Source: an uncultured Oscillospiraceae bacterium
GTDB taxonomy: Bacteria; Bacillota; Clostridia; Oscillospirales; Oscillospiraceae
Assembly (NCBI GenBank): GCA_905236265.1
Contig: CAJOOV010000198.1
Coordinates: 1 to 6,840 of the forward strand
Length of the DNA: 6,840 nt
Direction of reading: 5' to 3'
Shown: piece by piece, positions 1-5,751 of the stretch
Position numbering within the stretch: the first letter of the stretch is position 1
How the letters are laid out: each line of letters starts with the position of its first letter
Program-made: the position numbers and the translations under genes
The notes under the pieces: model-generated
Database searches by the model: none
The model's input: only the letters and a program-made list of their open reading frames with translations
Told to the model about the DNA's origin: nothing

Positions 1-72
1 ACCAAGGTATTTCAGCCTGATGAGTTGAAAAACAGGCAGAGACACAGAATGCTGGCTTAAAAATCGCTATTA

Positions 73-122
73 ATCAGCGGTTCCCTAACGCTCCTGCCAC
101 TAATGTAGTGGGATTCGCTGAT
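73..122. repeat. Nested inverted repeat
   Basis: An outer perfect 7-bp arm pair ATCAGCG (73-79) / CGCTGAT (116-122) encloses an inner perfect 6-bp hairpin CCACTA (97-102) / TAGTGG (106-111) with a 3-base loop. No T-run follows on either strand, so it is not a standard terminator. It may be a folded RNA element or the remnant of a mobile-element end; nothing in the sequence decides. Confidence 0.4.
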
Positions 123-128
123 GATGAA

Positions 129-168
129 CAAAGGCTGTCCATGCAGTTTGTTGCGTGGACAGCCTTTG
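129..168. terminator. Terminator-like hairpin, no strong U-tract
   Basis: A perfect 13-bp inverted repeat CAAAGGCTGTCCA (129-141) / TGGACAGCCTTTG (156-168) with a 14-base loop. The stem is long enough for a strong RNA hairpin, but the bases after it are not T-rich on either strand. It may end transcription from a gene left of the window, or the Mrr remnant on the minus strand, inefficiently. Confidence 0.45.
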
Positions 169-229
169 TCGTATAACTGGGTTTCATATATAATTTTGCG
201 AAGTGCTACTCAGACTGCCCGAAAACTCT

Positions 230-513
230 CTAACTGCATCTGACATCAAAAGAGTGACCATCCATTCCATCAACGACAGCCTTTCACGCCTCATCACCAA
301 TTGTGAGAAAACGACCAGGGCGGTAAAGTGCGTAAGGAAACAAATTGCGATTTTGCCGGGAAACTGCGGGTAACAGTACAGGGATTGTAACAGCACCAAA
401 GAAAATAATGATCATCTGGTTCGCCTGAGTGTATTCAACAATTCCATACGGACGATCTTCTCTGTAGCCTGTATCATCTGGATCTCTGCGATCCAGAGGG
501 CTGTCTTGTCAGA
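230..513 (-). pseudogene. Remnant of an Mrr-type membrane-anchored nuclease gene
   Basis: Reading the minus strand from about 513, the frame encodes a hydrophobic stretch followed by the signatures VLLPAVS, NLFPY and GMDGHSF. These align, in order and almost without gaps, with LLLPVVS, NPFPY and GMDGHAF of the intact Mrr-type protein at 3369-3929. A TGA at 284-286 replaces the Trp codon of the intact copy (DET-W-SAV against DEA-stop-KAV), and a TAG at 230-232 follows. The catalytic part of the domain (the GDQGAD and QCK motifs of the intact copy) is absent. The fragment therefore covers only the membrane segment and the start of the nuclease domain. Nucleotide differences are spread over many codons, so it is an old paralogue or a separate acquisition, not a fresh duplication. 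Similarity is firm from about 450 to 236; the upstream limit is uncertain. Confidence 0.75.
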
Positions 514-549
514 AGTTACCCGATATCATTCTTTTCTCTCAGCAAATAA

Positions 550-578
550 TTGAAAATGATGTTTTAGAATAGTATGAT
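550..578 (+). promoter_or_regulatory. Sigma-A promoter of the GIY-YIG/Fic operon
   Basis: TTGAAA (550-555) and TATGAT (573-578) are separated by 17 bases, close to the vegetative consensus. Transcription would start near 585, giving a leader of about 25 bases before the start codon at 611. Confidence 0.7.
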
Positions 579-610
579 ATATGTAACCATTGAGACACAG
601 GAGGTCATAT

Positions 611-1423
611 ATGGCTTACGGAAGAGCAATAGAGATATTTCTTGTGGATGGGTCACCAGACGGAATCGTCACAGCGGAATTATCCAATTGGAACGGAAAA
701 GCTATAAAGATTCCTCGTACGGATATTATTTCATGCAAGCGGGAAGATATCACCGGTGTTGGAGTTTACTTTCTGTTCTGCGAAAATGATCGAGGACTGG
801 ATTCTGTATATATTGGCGAAGCTGAAAACATTCTTGAGCGGCTTAAACAGCACATCCGTGAATATGATGCTGATAGGGAAAAATACTATTGGTCAATAGC
901 AGTAGCTTTTTTAGGGCGCGATCTTAACAAGGCACTCATTCGATTTCTTGAAAACAGATTTGTCGAAACCGCCAGAGAATGCAAGCAGTACACAGTGTTA
1001 ACAAAGAACACATTTTCCAATACCGTCCTGAAAGAGTCTCAAATCGCAGTCATGGAAGAGTTCATTGATAATGTTAAAATATTGATCAATGTGCTTGGAT
1101 ATAAAGTTTTCTCCGAAGCGGCAAATAATGAGACGCCTACTGACAATTTATACTGCCGCGGAAGCGGGGCTGAGGCGGTCGGTCGGTTCAGTTCTGGTGG
1201 TTTTACCGTTATGAAGGGATCTATCATTTCTGATCATGAGGTGGACTCTTTTAAGACCAGAGTCAAAGGATACCATGATCTTAAAAGAAAGCTAGAAGCA
1301 AATGGCGTAATTGAAGGGAGAAAATTCACCGTAGATTATGAGTTCAATTCTCCTTCTGCGGCCGCGGCTGTTGTCCTTGGCAGATCTGCAAACGGGAAGA
1401 AAGAATGGAATGTCCTAAAGTAA
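611..1423 (+). CDS. GIY-YIG nuclease family protein with C-terminal DUF4357
   Basis: The 270-residue protein has a GIY-YIG fold nuclease module at about residues 48-120. The GVY and YIG signatures lie at 51-53 and 67-69, the likely catalytic Arg at 77 (ILERLKQH) and a candidate metal-binding Glu at 114 (RFLENRF). GIY-YIG enzymes cut DNA with one divalent metal ion. The C-terminal part (about 205-268) has the DUF4357 pattern, ending in SPSAAAAVVLGRSANGKKEW; that domain recurs beside GIY-YIG nucleases and restriction-system proteins, but its role is unknown. The start at 611 is chosen because AGGAGG (599-604) sits 6 bases upstream; an ATG at 590 would place the start before the binding site. 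It is the first gene of a two-gene operon with the Fic gene 51 bases downstream. Base composition is AT-richer than in the genes at the right of the window, which suggests transfer. The target of the nuclease cannot be told from the sequence. Confidence 0.88.
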   Translation: MAYGRAIEIFLVDGSPDGIVTAELSNWNGKAIKIPRTDIISCKREDITGVGVYFLFCENDRGLDSVYIGEAENILERLKQHIREYDADREKYYWSIAVAFLGRDLNKALIRFLENRFVETARECKQYTVLTKNTFSNTVLKESQIAVMEEFIDNVKILINVLGYKVFSEAANNETPTDNLYCRGSGAEAVGRFSSGGFTVMKGSIISDHEVDSFKTRVKGYHDLKRKLEANGVIEGRKFTVDYEFNSPSAAAAVVLGRSANGKKEWNVLK

Positions 1424-1474
1424 CCCACATGGGTCGTGCCTAACTACTTAAATCTGACATCAGGAGTAAATATA

Positions 1475-2485
1475 ATGAGTGTCTATCAGCCTCCGTTTCA
1501 TGTGACGAATAAAATGATTACTCTGGTTGCCGACATCAGCGAACAGGTTGGTCGTATTGCGGTCATGCAGGAAGGTTCTGTCAGTCCTCACCTGAGGCGA
1601 GAGAACCGTATTCGGACGATCCATTCTTCTCTTGCGATTGAGCACAATTCCCTCTCACTGGAGCAGGTGACGGCAATATTGAACGGCAAACGTGTCCTCG
1701 GTAATCCCAACGAAATTAGAGAGGTTCAGAATGCATATGACGCCTATGAATTGATGCTGCGCTTGAATCCATCGTCCGTGGATGATCTCTTACTGGCTCA
1801 CAAGCTGATGATGAATGGACTTGTCACGGAAAATGGACGTTTCCGCTCGGGAGGAGTAGGTGTGTTTGATGGCGATGTGCTGATCCAAATGGCTCCTCCG
1901 GCGAAATTTGTGCCGGAACAAATTCAAGCTCTTTTTGACTGGTATCAAAATTCCCAGCTCCATCCGTTGATTAAGAGTGCTGTTTTTCACTATGAGTTTG
2001 AGTTCATCCACCCCTTTGCAGACGGAAACGGACGTATGGGGCGGATGTGGCATAGTCTTCTGCTGGGTCATTGGAAGGATCTGTTCTACTGGCTTCCGGT
2101 TGAAGAATTAATTCAATCACGGCAGAGAGAATACTACGATGCGCTCGGTGTTGCCGATGCACAGGCGGACAGTACAGAGTTTGTCGAGTTAATGTTAGAA
2201 ATCATCAGAGACAGCATGATGGAACTAACCGTAGTTGGTCGCACCACCGACCAAGATACCGATCAAGTCACCGACCAAGATAGTCTCGCTGTGGACCGGC
2301 TTCTCGCAGCACTGGGAGAGGATGTGCTTTCTGCCACAGAACTGATGGAACGGCTGAACCTGTCTCACAGACCAACCTTCCGACAAAACTATCTAAATCC
2401 TGCTTTAAAGGCAGGGTTAATTGAACGTACCATTCCTGAGAAGCCTAACAGCAAACATCAGAAGTACAGAAAGCACAAAGCGTAA
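1475..2485 (+). CDS. Fic family protein (AMP-transferase fold) with C-terminal winged helix
   Basis: The 336-residue protein carries the complete Fic motif HPFADGNGRMGR at residues 179-190, with catalytic His179, the phosphate-binding loop and both Arg residues. Fic enzymes usually move AMP from ATP to a Ser, Thr or Tyr hydroxyl of a target protein. An N-terminal helix with SSLAIEHN (51-58) matches the position and S-xxx-E pattern of the inhibitory helix of class II Fic proteins; Glu56 would block ATP until relieved, although the residue after it is His where Gly or Asn is usual. A threonine/aspartate/glutamine-rich linker (258-269) leads to a winged-helix region (about 271-330) ending in a Lys-rich tail, suggesting DNA binding or autoregulation. 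The start at 1475 follows CAGGAGT (1461-1467) by 7 bases; the upstream ATG-less extension to 1436 has no binding site. It is co-transcribed with the GIY-YIG gene and terminated at 2591-2617. Partner and target are unknown. Confidence 0.92.
   Translation: MSVYQPPFHVTNKMITLVADISEQVGRIAVMQEGSVSPHLRRENRIRTIHSSLAIEHNSLSLEQVTAILNGKRVLGNPNEIREVQNAYDAYELMLRLNPSSVDDLLLAHKLMMNGLVTENGRFRSGGVGVFDGDVLIQMAPPAKFVPEQIQALFDWYQNSQLHPLIKSAVFHYEFEFIHPFADGNGRMGRMWHSLLLGHWKDLFYWLPVEELIQSRQREYYDALGVADAQADSTEFVELMLEIIRDSMMELTVVGRTTDQDTDQVTDQDSLAVDRLLAALGEDVLSATELMERLNLSHRPTFRQNYLNPALKAGLIERTIPEKPNSKHQKYRKHKA
2246..2281 (+). repeat. Three tandem 12-bp units in the Fic linker
   Basis: Units at 2246-2257 and 2270-2281 are identical (ACCGACCAAGAT); the middle unit 2258-2269 differs at three positions. 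Each unit encodes Thr-Asp-Gln-(Asp/Val), so gain or loss of a unit keeps the frame and only changes the linker between the Fic domain and the winged helix. Confidence 0.85.
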
Positions 2486-2590
2486 ACGATTCATAATCAC
2501 ACAAAAAATCCGATAGACGCTGGATTTCCACAGGTTGTTCTTGAGATTATCGCAGGAGTGCCCAGAATCCCGTAGCAATGCGACCAGCTC

Positions 2591-2617
2591 AAAATGCCAG
2601 ACAGTGTCTGGCATTTT
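2591..2617 (+). terminator. Rho-independent terminator after the Fic gene (bidirectional)
   Basis: AAAATGCCAGACA (2591-2603) and TGTCTGGCATTTT (2605-2617) form a perfect 13-base inverted repeat around one base; the RNA would have a stem of about 11 bp with the A-tract before it and a U-tract after it. The same hairpin with TTTT on the other strand could end the minus-strand recombinase remnant, whose stop is at 2632. The 105 bases between the Fic stop and the hairpin show nothing else. Confidence 0.85.
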
Positions 2618-2631
2618 TCATTCTCTGTTGG

Positions 2632-3387
2632 TCACCCCTCCATCCCCCACAGATACTGCGCCTCTGAGATGGTAAACTCCACCTGAAGCTCATATCCCCG
2701 GCTGATCTCCACCCGCCGGATCATATGTCCGCAGATCATTTTCTTCTCTGCCGTGGTGGCCTTGTCATACAGATCCGCCCAGCAGGAGAGTGATTCATGC
2801 TCCTGTTGAAACTGAACCGCTTTTTCTTCCGCATCCTCCAATTCCTGCTTCAGAGTCTCAGCCGTACTGCTGTTCTGCCGAATGCTCTCCTCCAGCCGAT
2901 CCAGCCGTCGTTTCAGCTGCTCCGGGGTGAACACACAGGTTCCATCCATGGCATCCAGCATCAGGCTCTCCAACCTGTCCCGCTCCCTGAGACTCTTGTC
3001 CAGCTCTGCCTTGGCGCTTCGCAGTCTGCGGCTCACTTCCTCCGCATTGCTTTTCATCTGGTGATCCACCACTGTCTGTACGTCCACCGCTCTGGTTTTT
3101 TGGAAGACCTCTCGAAGCAGGGCGTCGATCACCCCATCCACCTTCTCCGCCCGATAGGTGGCAGGGCCGTCGCACTTGTCCTTATGCTGGCTTCGGTTAT
3201 AGCACTTGTAAATTGGTATCCGTTCCAGATGTCCGGGATGGTGGATTTTCCGCCCTGCGGTAGCAAAAATGCGGCCACCGCAGTGACCGCACTACACATT
3301 TCCGGGCAAATGCGCCCAGTCTTCATTTCCCATGGGCAGATAACTGACCCGCTCTGCCGTATCCTCTATCACACCTTGACGCCGGTA
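2632..3387 (-). pseudogene. Large serine recombinase, 5'-truncated and interrupted by a stop
   Basis: The frame encodes the C-terminal half of a large serine recombinase (TnpX or phage-integrase type). In order there is a short piece before the zinc ribbon (about 3387-3295), a zinc ribbon with CGHC (3291-3280) paired with C-x9-C (Cys codons at 3204-3202 and 3174-3172), long coiled coils (region around 3070-2770, rich in Leu, Glu, Lys and Arg) and the closing block EKKMICGHMIRRVEI followed by a beta-strand-like tail ending in WGMEG. An in-frame TAG at 3294-3292 sits just before the first zinc Cys; one base change from AAG (Lys) would give it. The N-terminal resolvase domain with the catalytic Ser and the recombinase domain are absent: upstream sequence is the Mrr-type gene, whose 3' end overlaps the remnant. 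An ATG at 3141 opens a 169-residue frame but lies inside the domain, so it is not a natural start. The protein cannot recombine DNA on its own. It marks a former mobile element. Confidence 0.82.
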
Positions 3388-3929
3388 CGCGCTTTGTGTA
3401 ACCCATATAGGCGATCCCGATCCCAAAGAATAACGCCGGTAGCCTTTGCTGCCTCCTTTGCGCCGCAGGTGAAGTAGTTATTTGTCATAACCACGCCCAC
3501 ATGACAGCTGTATATTGTTTTCCCGGCATATATCTCCTGTACAGGCTTGTTGCCCAAAGGAGACGAATAACACTTACATTGAAAGGCATATTTCACATCT
3601 TCTTTCACTGCAAGAATATCTGCTCCCTGATCCCCACTTCCCGGAGTAACCACCACATCCTGAAAGCCGTTGTCAATCAACAAATCTGCACACCATCGTT
3701 CAAACGCATGTCCATCCATACCCTCAGCCACAGCACTCCACGTCTCATCGTCAGCCGTGTGTGATCGGCTGCGACGATAACGATCGTACGGAAATGGATT
3801 ATTCTGTTTCTTTTGTCCTGATACAACAGGCAGGAGCAACAGAATGATAATAATCCCCACCCAAATGATACCATATCTGTACAATTGAATCAATTCAACA
3901 ACTGTCTCAAAAACGGAATTCTGCATCAT
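3369..3929 (-). CDS. Membrane-anchored Mrr-type restriction endonuclease-like protein
   Basis: The 186-residue protein has one hydrophobic segment at about residues 20-36 (rich in Ile and Leu), then a basic stretch, then an Mrr_cat nuclease domain (PD-(D/E)XK fold) at about 68-175. Visible motifs are GMDGHAFE (70-77, helix Glu77), GSGDQGADI (97-105, metal-binding Asp104) and FQCKCY (116-121, Gln117 and Lys119), so the catalytic set is complete. Mrr-type enzymes cut DNA, often methylated or foreign; the membrane tether places this one at the cell envelope. Two ATG codons lie in tandem (3929 and 3926). The weak AAAGGGT site (3941-3935) is better spaced for the second, so the first residue is uncertain. 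Its end runs into the serine recombinase remnant. A decayed homologue lies at 230-513. Whether it acts in defence, DNA uptake or element maintenance is not shown by the sequence. Confidence 0.88.
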   Translation of the reverse strand: MMQNSVFETVVELIQLYRYGIIWVGIIIILLLLPVVSGQKKQNNPFPYDRYRRSRSHTADDETWSAVAEGMDGHAFERWCADLLIDNGFQDVVVTPGSGDQGADILAVKEDVKYAFQCKCYSSPLGNKPVQEIYAGKTIYSCHVGVVMTNNYFTCGAKEAAKATGVILWDRDRLYGLHKARTGVKV

Positions 3930-4006
3930 AGCTTACCCTTTCATCTTTTTCATCGTTTCAAATCATTCACCGGGCATTTGTTAATTTACTCCACATTCCG
4001 CCTTGC

Positions 4007-4037
4007 ATTATAATAACACGCATCAGAGTAATTGCAA
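4007..4037 (-). promoter_or_regulatory. Possible promoter of the Mrr-type gene
   Basis: On the minus strand TATAAT (4012-4007) is a perfect -10 box, preceded by TTGCAA (4037-4032). The spacer of 19 bases is longer than ideal, so the -35 assignment is weak. Transcription would start near 4000, about 70 bases before the gene. The rest of 3942-4175 shows no gene. Confidence 0.45.
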
Positions 4038-4175
4038 GCAAAAATACCATTTTTCGTCCGACATCACATGAAAGAACAGATCGGTTTGATGCCTCACAGC
4101 ATCCCGTGTTTCGCCCGGCAAAGCAAAAATGTACCCATTTCGGTCGTTGTTATGTCAATTCAAAAGTTAGTATGC

Positions 4176-4212
4176 AAAAAAATACCGCCTGAAATGCTTT
4201 CATTTCAGACGG
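4176..4212 (-). terminator. Rho-independent terminator of the tRNA-Ala gene
   Basis: On the minus strand a 12-bp stem CCGTCTGAAATG / CATTTCAGGCGG (4212-4185, one G-U pair, 4-base loop) is followed by TATTTTTTT. It begins 6 bases after the tRNA 3' end. Confidence 0.88.
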
Positions 4213-4217
4213 TTTGA

Positions 4218-4290
4218 TGGACCTGATCGGATTCGAACCGACGACCCCCACAATGCGAATGTGATGCGCTCCCAGCTGCGCTACAGGCCC
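4218..4290 (-). tRNA. tRNA-Ala (anticodon CGC)
   Basis: The minus strand folds into a complete 73-nt cloverleaf: acceptor GGGCCTG / CAGGTCC, a 4-bp D stem GCGC/GCGC, anticodon stem TCACA/TGTGG around loop TTCGCAT, T stem GTCGG/CCGAT with loop TTCGAAT, and discriminator A. The anticodon CGC reads the Ala codon GCG. The acceptor has the G3-U70 pair that alanyl-tRNA synthetase requires, which independently confirms the identity. CCA is not encoded (TCA follows the discriminator) and must be added by the nucleotidyltransferase. The gene has its own promoter and terminator. Its 3' end faces the accessory region to the left. Confidence 0.95.
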
Positions 4291-4299
4291 AGATACCCC

Positions 4300-4371
4300 G
4301 TTCCTGGAGATCAGCCCATGACCCGGACAAACCCGGTATATGCCCCGGTCACAAGCTCCCTCAACAGGAAC
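4300..4371 (-). other. Folded leader between promoter and tRNA-Ala
   Basis: The transcript begins about 80 nt before the tRNA. In that leader a perfect 7-bp arm pair GTTCCTG / CAGGAAC (at 4371-4365 and 4306-4300) encloses an inner stem GACCGG / CCGGGTC (4350-4345 and 4326-4320, one bulged base). The outer arms bracket nearly the whole leader and end 9 bases before the tRNA. It may guide 5' processing by RNase P or simply insulate the tRNA fold; no known regulatory RNA family is evident. Confidence 0.5.
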
Positions 4372-4378
4372 AAGGGTT

Positions 4379-4406
4379 ATTATACCACATTTCTCCGGGT
4401 TGTAAA
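4379..4406 (-). promoter_or_regulatory. Promoter of the tRNA-Ala gene
   Basis: On the minus strand TTTACA (4406-4401) and a perfect TATAAT (4384-4379) are separated by 16 bases. Transcription would start near 4372, right at the first arm of the leader fold. Confidence 0.75.
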
Positions 4407-4459
4407 GCCCTTTTTTGCCTTTTCCTGCGCCTTCGGCTCAAGGGAGCGTTTTTTCCCAT

Positions 4460-4488
4460 TTGACATGCGCCCGGAAATGCACTAAACT
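4460..4488 (+). promoter_or_regulatory. Promoter of the DUF4317 gene
   Basis: A perfect TTGACA (4460-4465) and TAAACT (4483-4488) lie 17 bases apart. The start would be near 4495, giving a leader of about 27 bases that contains CGGAGGG (4509-4515) as ribosome binding site. It diverges from the tRNA promoter. Confidence 0.7.
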
Positions 4489-4521
4489 ATCTCCCCGAAC
4501 AAATCACCGGAGGGAATTGCT

Positions 4522-5682
4522 ATGACAATCAAAGAAATCGGCGAGCTGCGCCGTCAGCTCAAGCCGGAGAAATCCAATATCACCAAAATCTACGGCTGCT
4601 ATGTCAATCAGGTGAGAGAGCCCATTTCGGACTTTGAACAGAGCGTCGGCCTGATGAAGGAGGAGGAGCGGGAGTATTACCACAATCTGCTGAAAAAAAT
4701 ACTCTCCGGCGGGCCGGGCAGGACGCTGTTTGACCTGTCCTTCCCCACGGCGGAGGTTGCCCGCGGCGAGACCCACGCCCGGCTCATGGCGCTGGTGCAG
4801 AGTAAATGCGCCGACGAGGAGGCAAGAGCCGCCCTGTACCGGCAGATTGTAGATACCGTGAAGCTGGACAGCAACTATGTGATTCTCCTTGCCTGCAATC
4901 AGTACGATGTCCCCCGCAGGGGCGGCGATGCTCTGGGAGACGGGGATGCCTCTGACCAGACCTATACCCATATCCTCTGCGCCGTGTGCCCGGTGAAGCA
5001 GGCAAAGCCGGGGCTGGGCTACCACAGCGAGGACAGGGTGTTTCATACCAGCGTGGGCGACCACCTGATCGCCCCACCCCAGTGGGGCTTTCTCTTCCCC
5101 GCCTTCGACAACCGCTCCACAAACCTCTACAACGCTCTGTGCTACCTGCGCAAGGAGGACGAGCAGAACAGCGCCTTTATTCAGAGTGTCTTTTCTCTGG
5201 ACTGTCCCCCCACTGCCCAGAGCCGCCGGGAGACCTTCGCCGGAATGCTGGAGGAACTGGAGGAGCAGTGCAGTCTGGAGGTGGTCACAACCCTGTCCCA
5301 GCGGGTGCGGGAGCTGTCGGAGGAGCACAAGGCGGAGCACCGGGAGGAGGATTTTGCCGTCTCCGGGGACGAGCTTCGCATGATGCTGGACGAGTGCGGC
5401 GTCAGCGAGGAGCGGCTGGATGCCTTCTCCCAGCAGTTTGACGCTGCGTTTGGCCGGGGAGAGAGCGTAGACCCCAGCCTGCTGCTGGACACCCGGCACT
5501 GTCAGGTGAAGCTGCCTGACATCTCCATCAAGGCCACTCCGGAGGCGGCGGAGCGGATGGAGACGAGAATCATCGACGGCGTTCCCTGCCTCCTGATTCC
5601 CACAGAGGGAGAGATCGAGGTCAACGGGGTGAATGTCTCCCTGCGCAATGGCGCCGGACAGGCGGAAGCGGTCCCCGGATAA
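4522..5682 (+). CDS. DUF4317 family protein
   Basis: This 386-residue protein matches the DUF4317 family of clostridial proteins in length and layout; the function of the family is unknown. Recognisable parts are the N-terminal block LRRQLKPEKSNITKIYGCYV (9-28), the central block DSNYVILLACNQYDVP (116-131), FDNRSTNLYNALCYL (195-209) and a C-terminal beta-rich segment IDGVPCLLIPTEGEIEVNG (351-369). There is no signal peptide or membrane segment, so it should be cytosolic. The middle (about 235-310) is rich in Glu and helical. The start at 4522 has a strong binding site, CGGAGGG, 6-7 bases upstream. The gene is GC-rich with strong G/C preference at third codon positions, unlike the GIY-YIG and Fic genes. 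It stands alone with its own promoter and terminator. Confidence 0.88.
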   Translation: MTIKEIGELRRQLKPEKSNITKIYGCYVNQVREPISDFEQSVGLMKEEEREYYHNLLKKILSGGPGRTLFDLSFPTAEVARGETHARLMALVQSKCADEEARAALYRQIVDTVKLDSNYVILLACNQYDVPRRGGDALGDGDASDQTYTHILCAVCPVKQAKPGLGYHSEDRVFHTSVGDHLIAPPQWGFLFPAFDNRSTNLYNALCYLRKEDEQNSAFIQSVFSLDCPPTAQSRRETFAGMLEELEEQCSLEVVTTLSQRVRELSEEHKAEHREEDFAVSGDELRMMLDECGVSEERLDAFSQQFDAAFGRGESVDPSLLLDTRHCQVKLPDISIKATPEAAERMETRIIDGVPCLLIPTEGEIEVNGVNVSLRNGAGQAEAVPG

Positions 5683-5686
5683 GCAT

Positions 5687-5724
5687 AACAGCGGCGCAGG
5701 TATCTCATAGCCTGCGCCGCTGTT
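5687..5724 (+). terminator. Hairpin terminator between convergent genes
   Basis: AACAGCGGCGCAGG (5687-5700) and CCTGCGCCGCTGTT (5711-5724) form a perfect 14-bp, GC-rich stem with a 10-base loop, starting 5 bases after the DUF4317 stop. The following bases are moderately T-rich on the plus strand (GTCTATTTATC). It lies between the DUF4317 gene and the convergent small gene and may serve both. Confidence 0.8.
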
Positions 5725-5751
5725 GTCTATTTATCATTTGCAGAAGGCGGA

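Larger units (their letters stand above)
1..176. other. Left edge without a convincing gene
   Basis: Plus-strand frame 1 is open from the window edge to TAA at 58-60 and would give a 19-residue tail ending in RMLA; it could be the end of a gene lying to the left. Plus-strand frame 3 is open from 24 to TAA at 174-176 but directly follows two TGA codons (18-23) and has no ATG until near position 150, so it cannot be a complete gene. Neither reading resembles a family I recognise. What can be supported here is two inverted repeats, listed separately. Confidence 0.25.

Noticed and set aside
184..399. Open frame of 71 codons on the minus strand with an ATG start
   Set aside because: It is a shifted frame of the Mrr remnant; the homologous residues are read in another frame.
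190..549. Plus-strand frame over 190-549 with only one internal TAA
   Set aside because: It is antisense to the Mrr remnant, has no start codon with a binding site and resembles no family; its openness follows from the coding history of the other strand.
590..610. Upstream ATG at 590 for the GIY-YIG gene
   Set aside because: The ribosome binding site AGGAGG lies downstream of it at 599-604 and is correctly spaced for ATG 611.
2797..3477. Open frame of 226 codons on the plus strand across the recombinase and Mrr genes
   Set aside because: It lies opposite two minus-strand frames with clear domain motifs (zinc ribbon, coiled coil, Mrr end) and has no domain of its own.
3966..4049. Short hydrophobic frame of 27 codons on the minus strand upstream of the Mrr gene
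   Set aside because: It lies over the probable Mrr promoter, has no ribosome binding site and no family likeness.
4425..4456. Terminator-like GC-rich segment followed by TTTTTT on the plus strand
   Set aside because: The stem needs a three-base bulge and no plus-strand gene lies upstream; the T-run sits just before the DUF4317 promoter.
4986..5441. Open frame of 151 codons on the plus strand inside the DUF4317 gene
   Set aside because: Same-strand shifted reading of GC-rich codons; Gly, Pro and Arg rich with no domain signature.
4504..5499. Long open frame of 331 codons on the minus strand opposite the DUF4317 gene
   Set aside because: It is antisense to a well-supported gene, is rich in Leu, Gln, Gly and Ala as expected from GC-biased codons read backwards, has no ribosome binding site and no recognisable domain.
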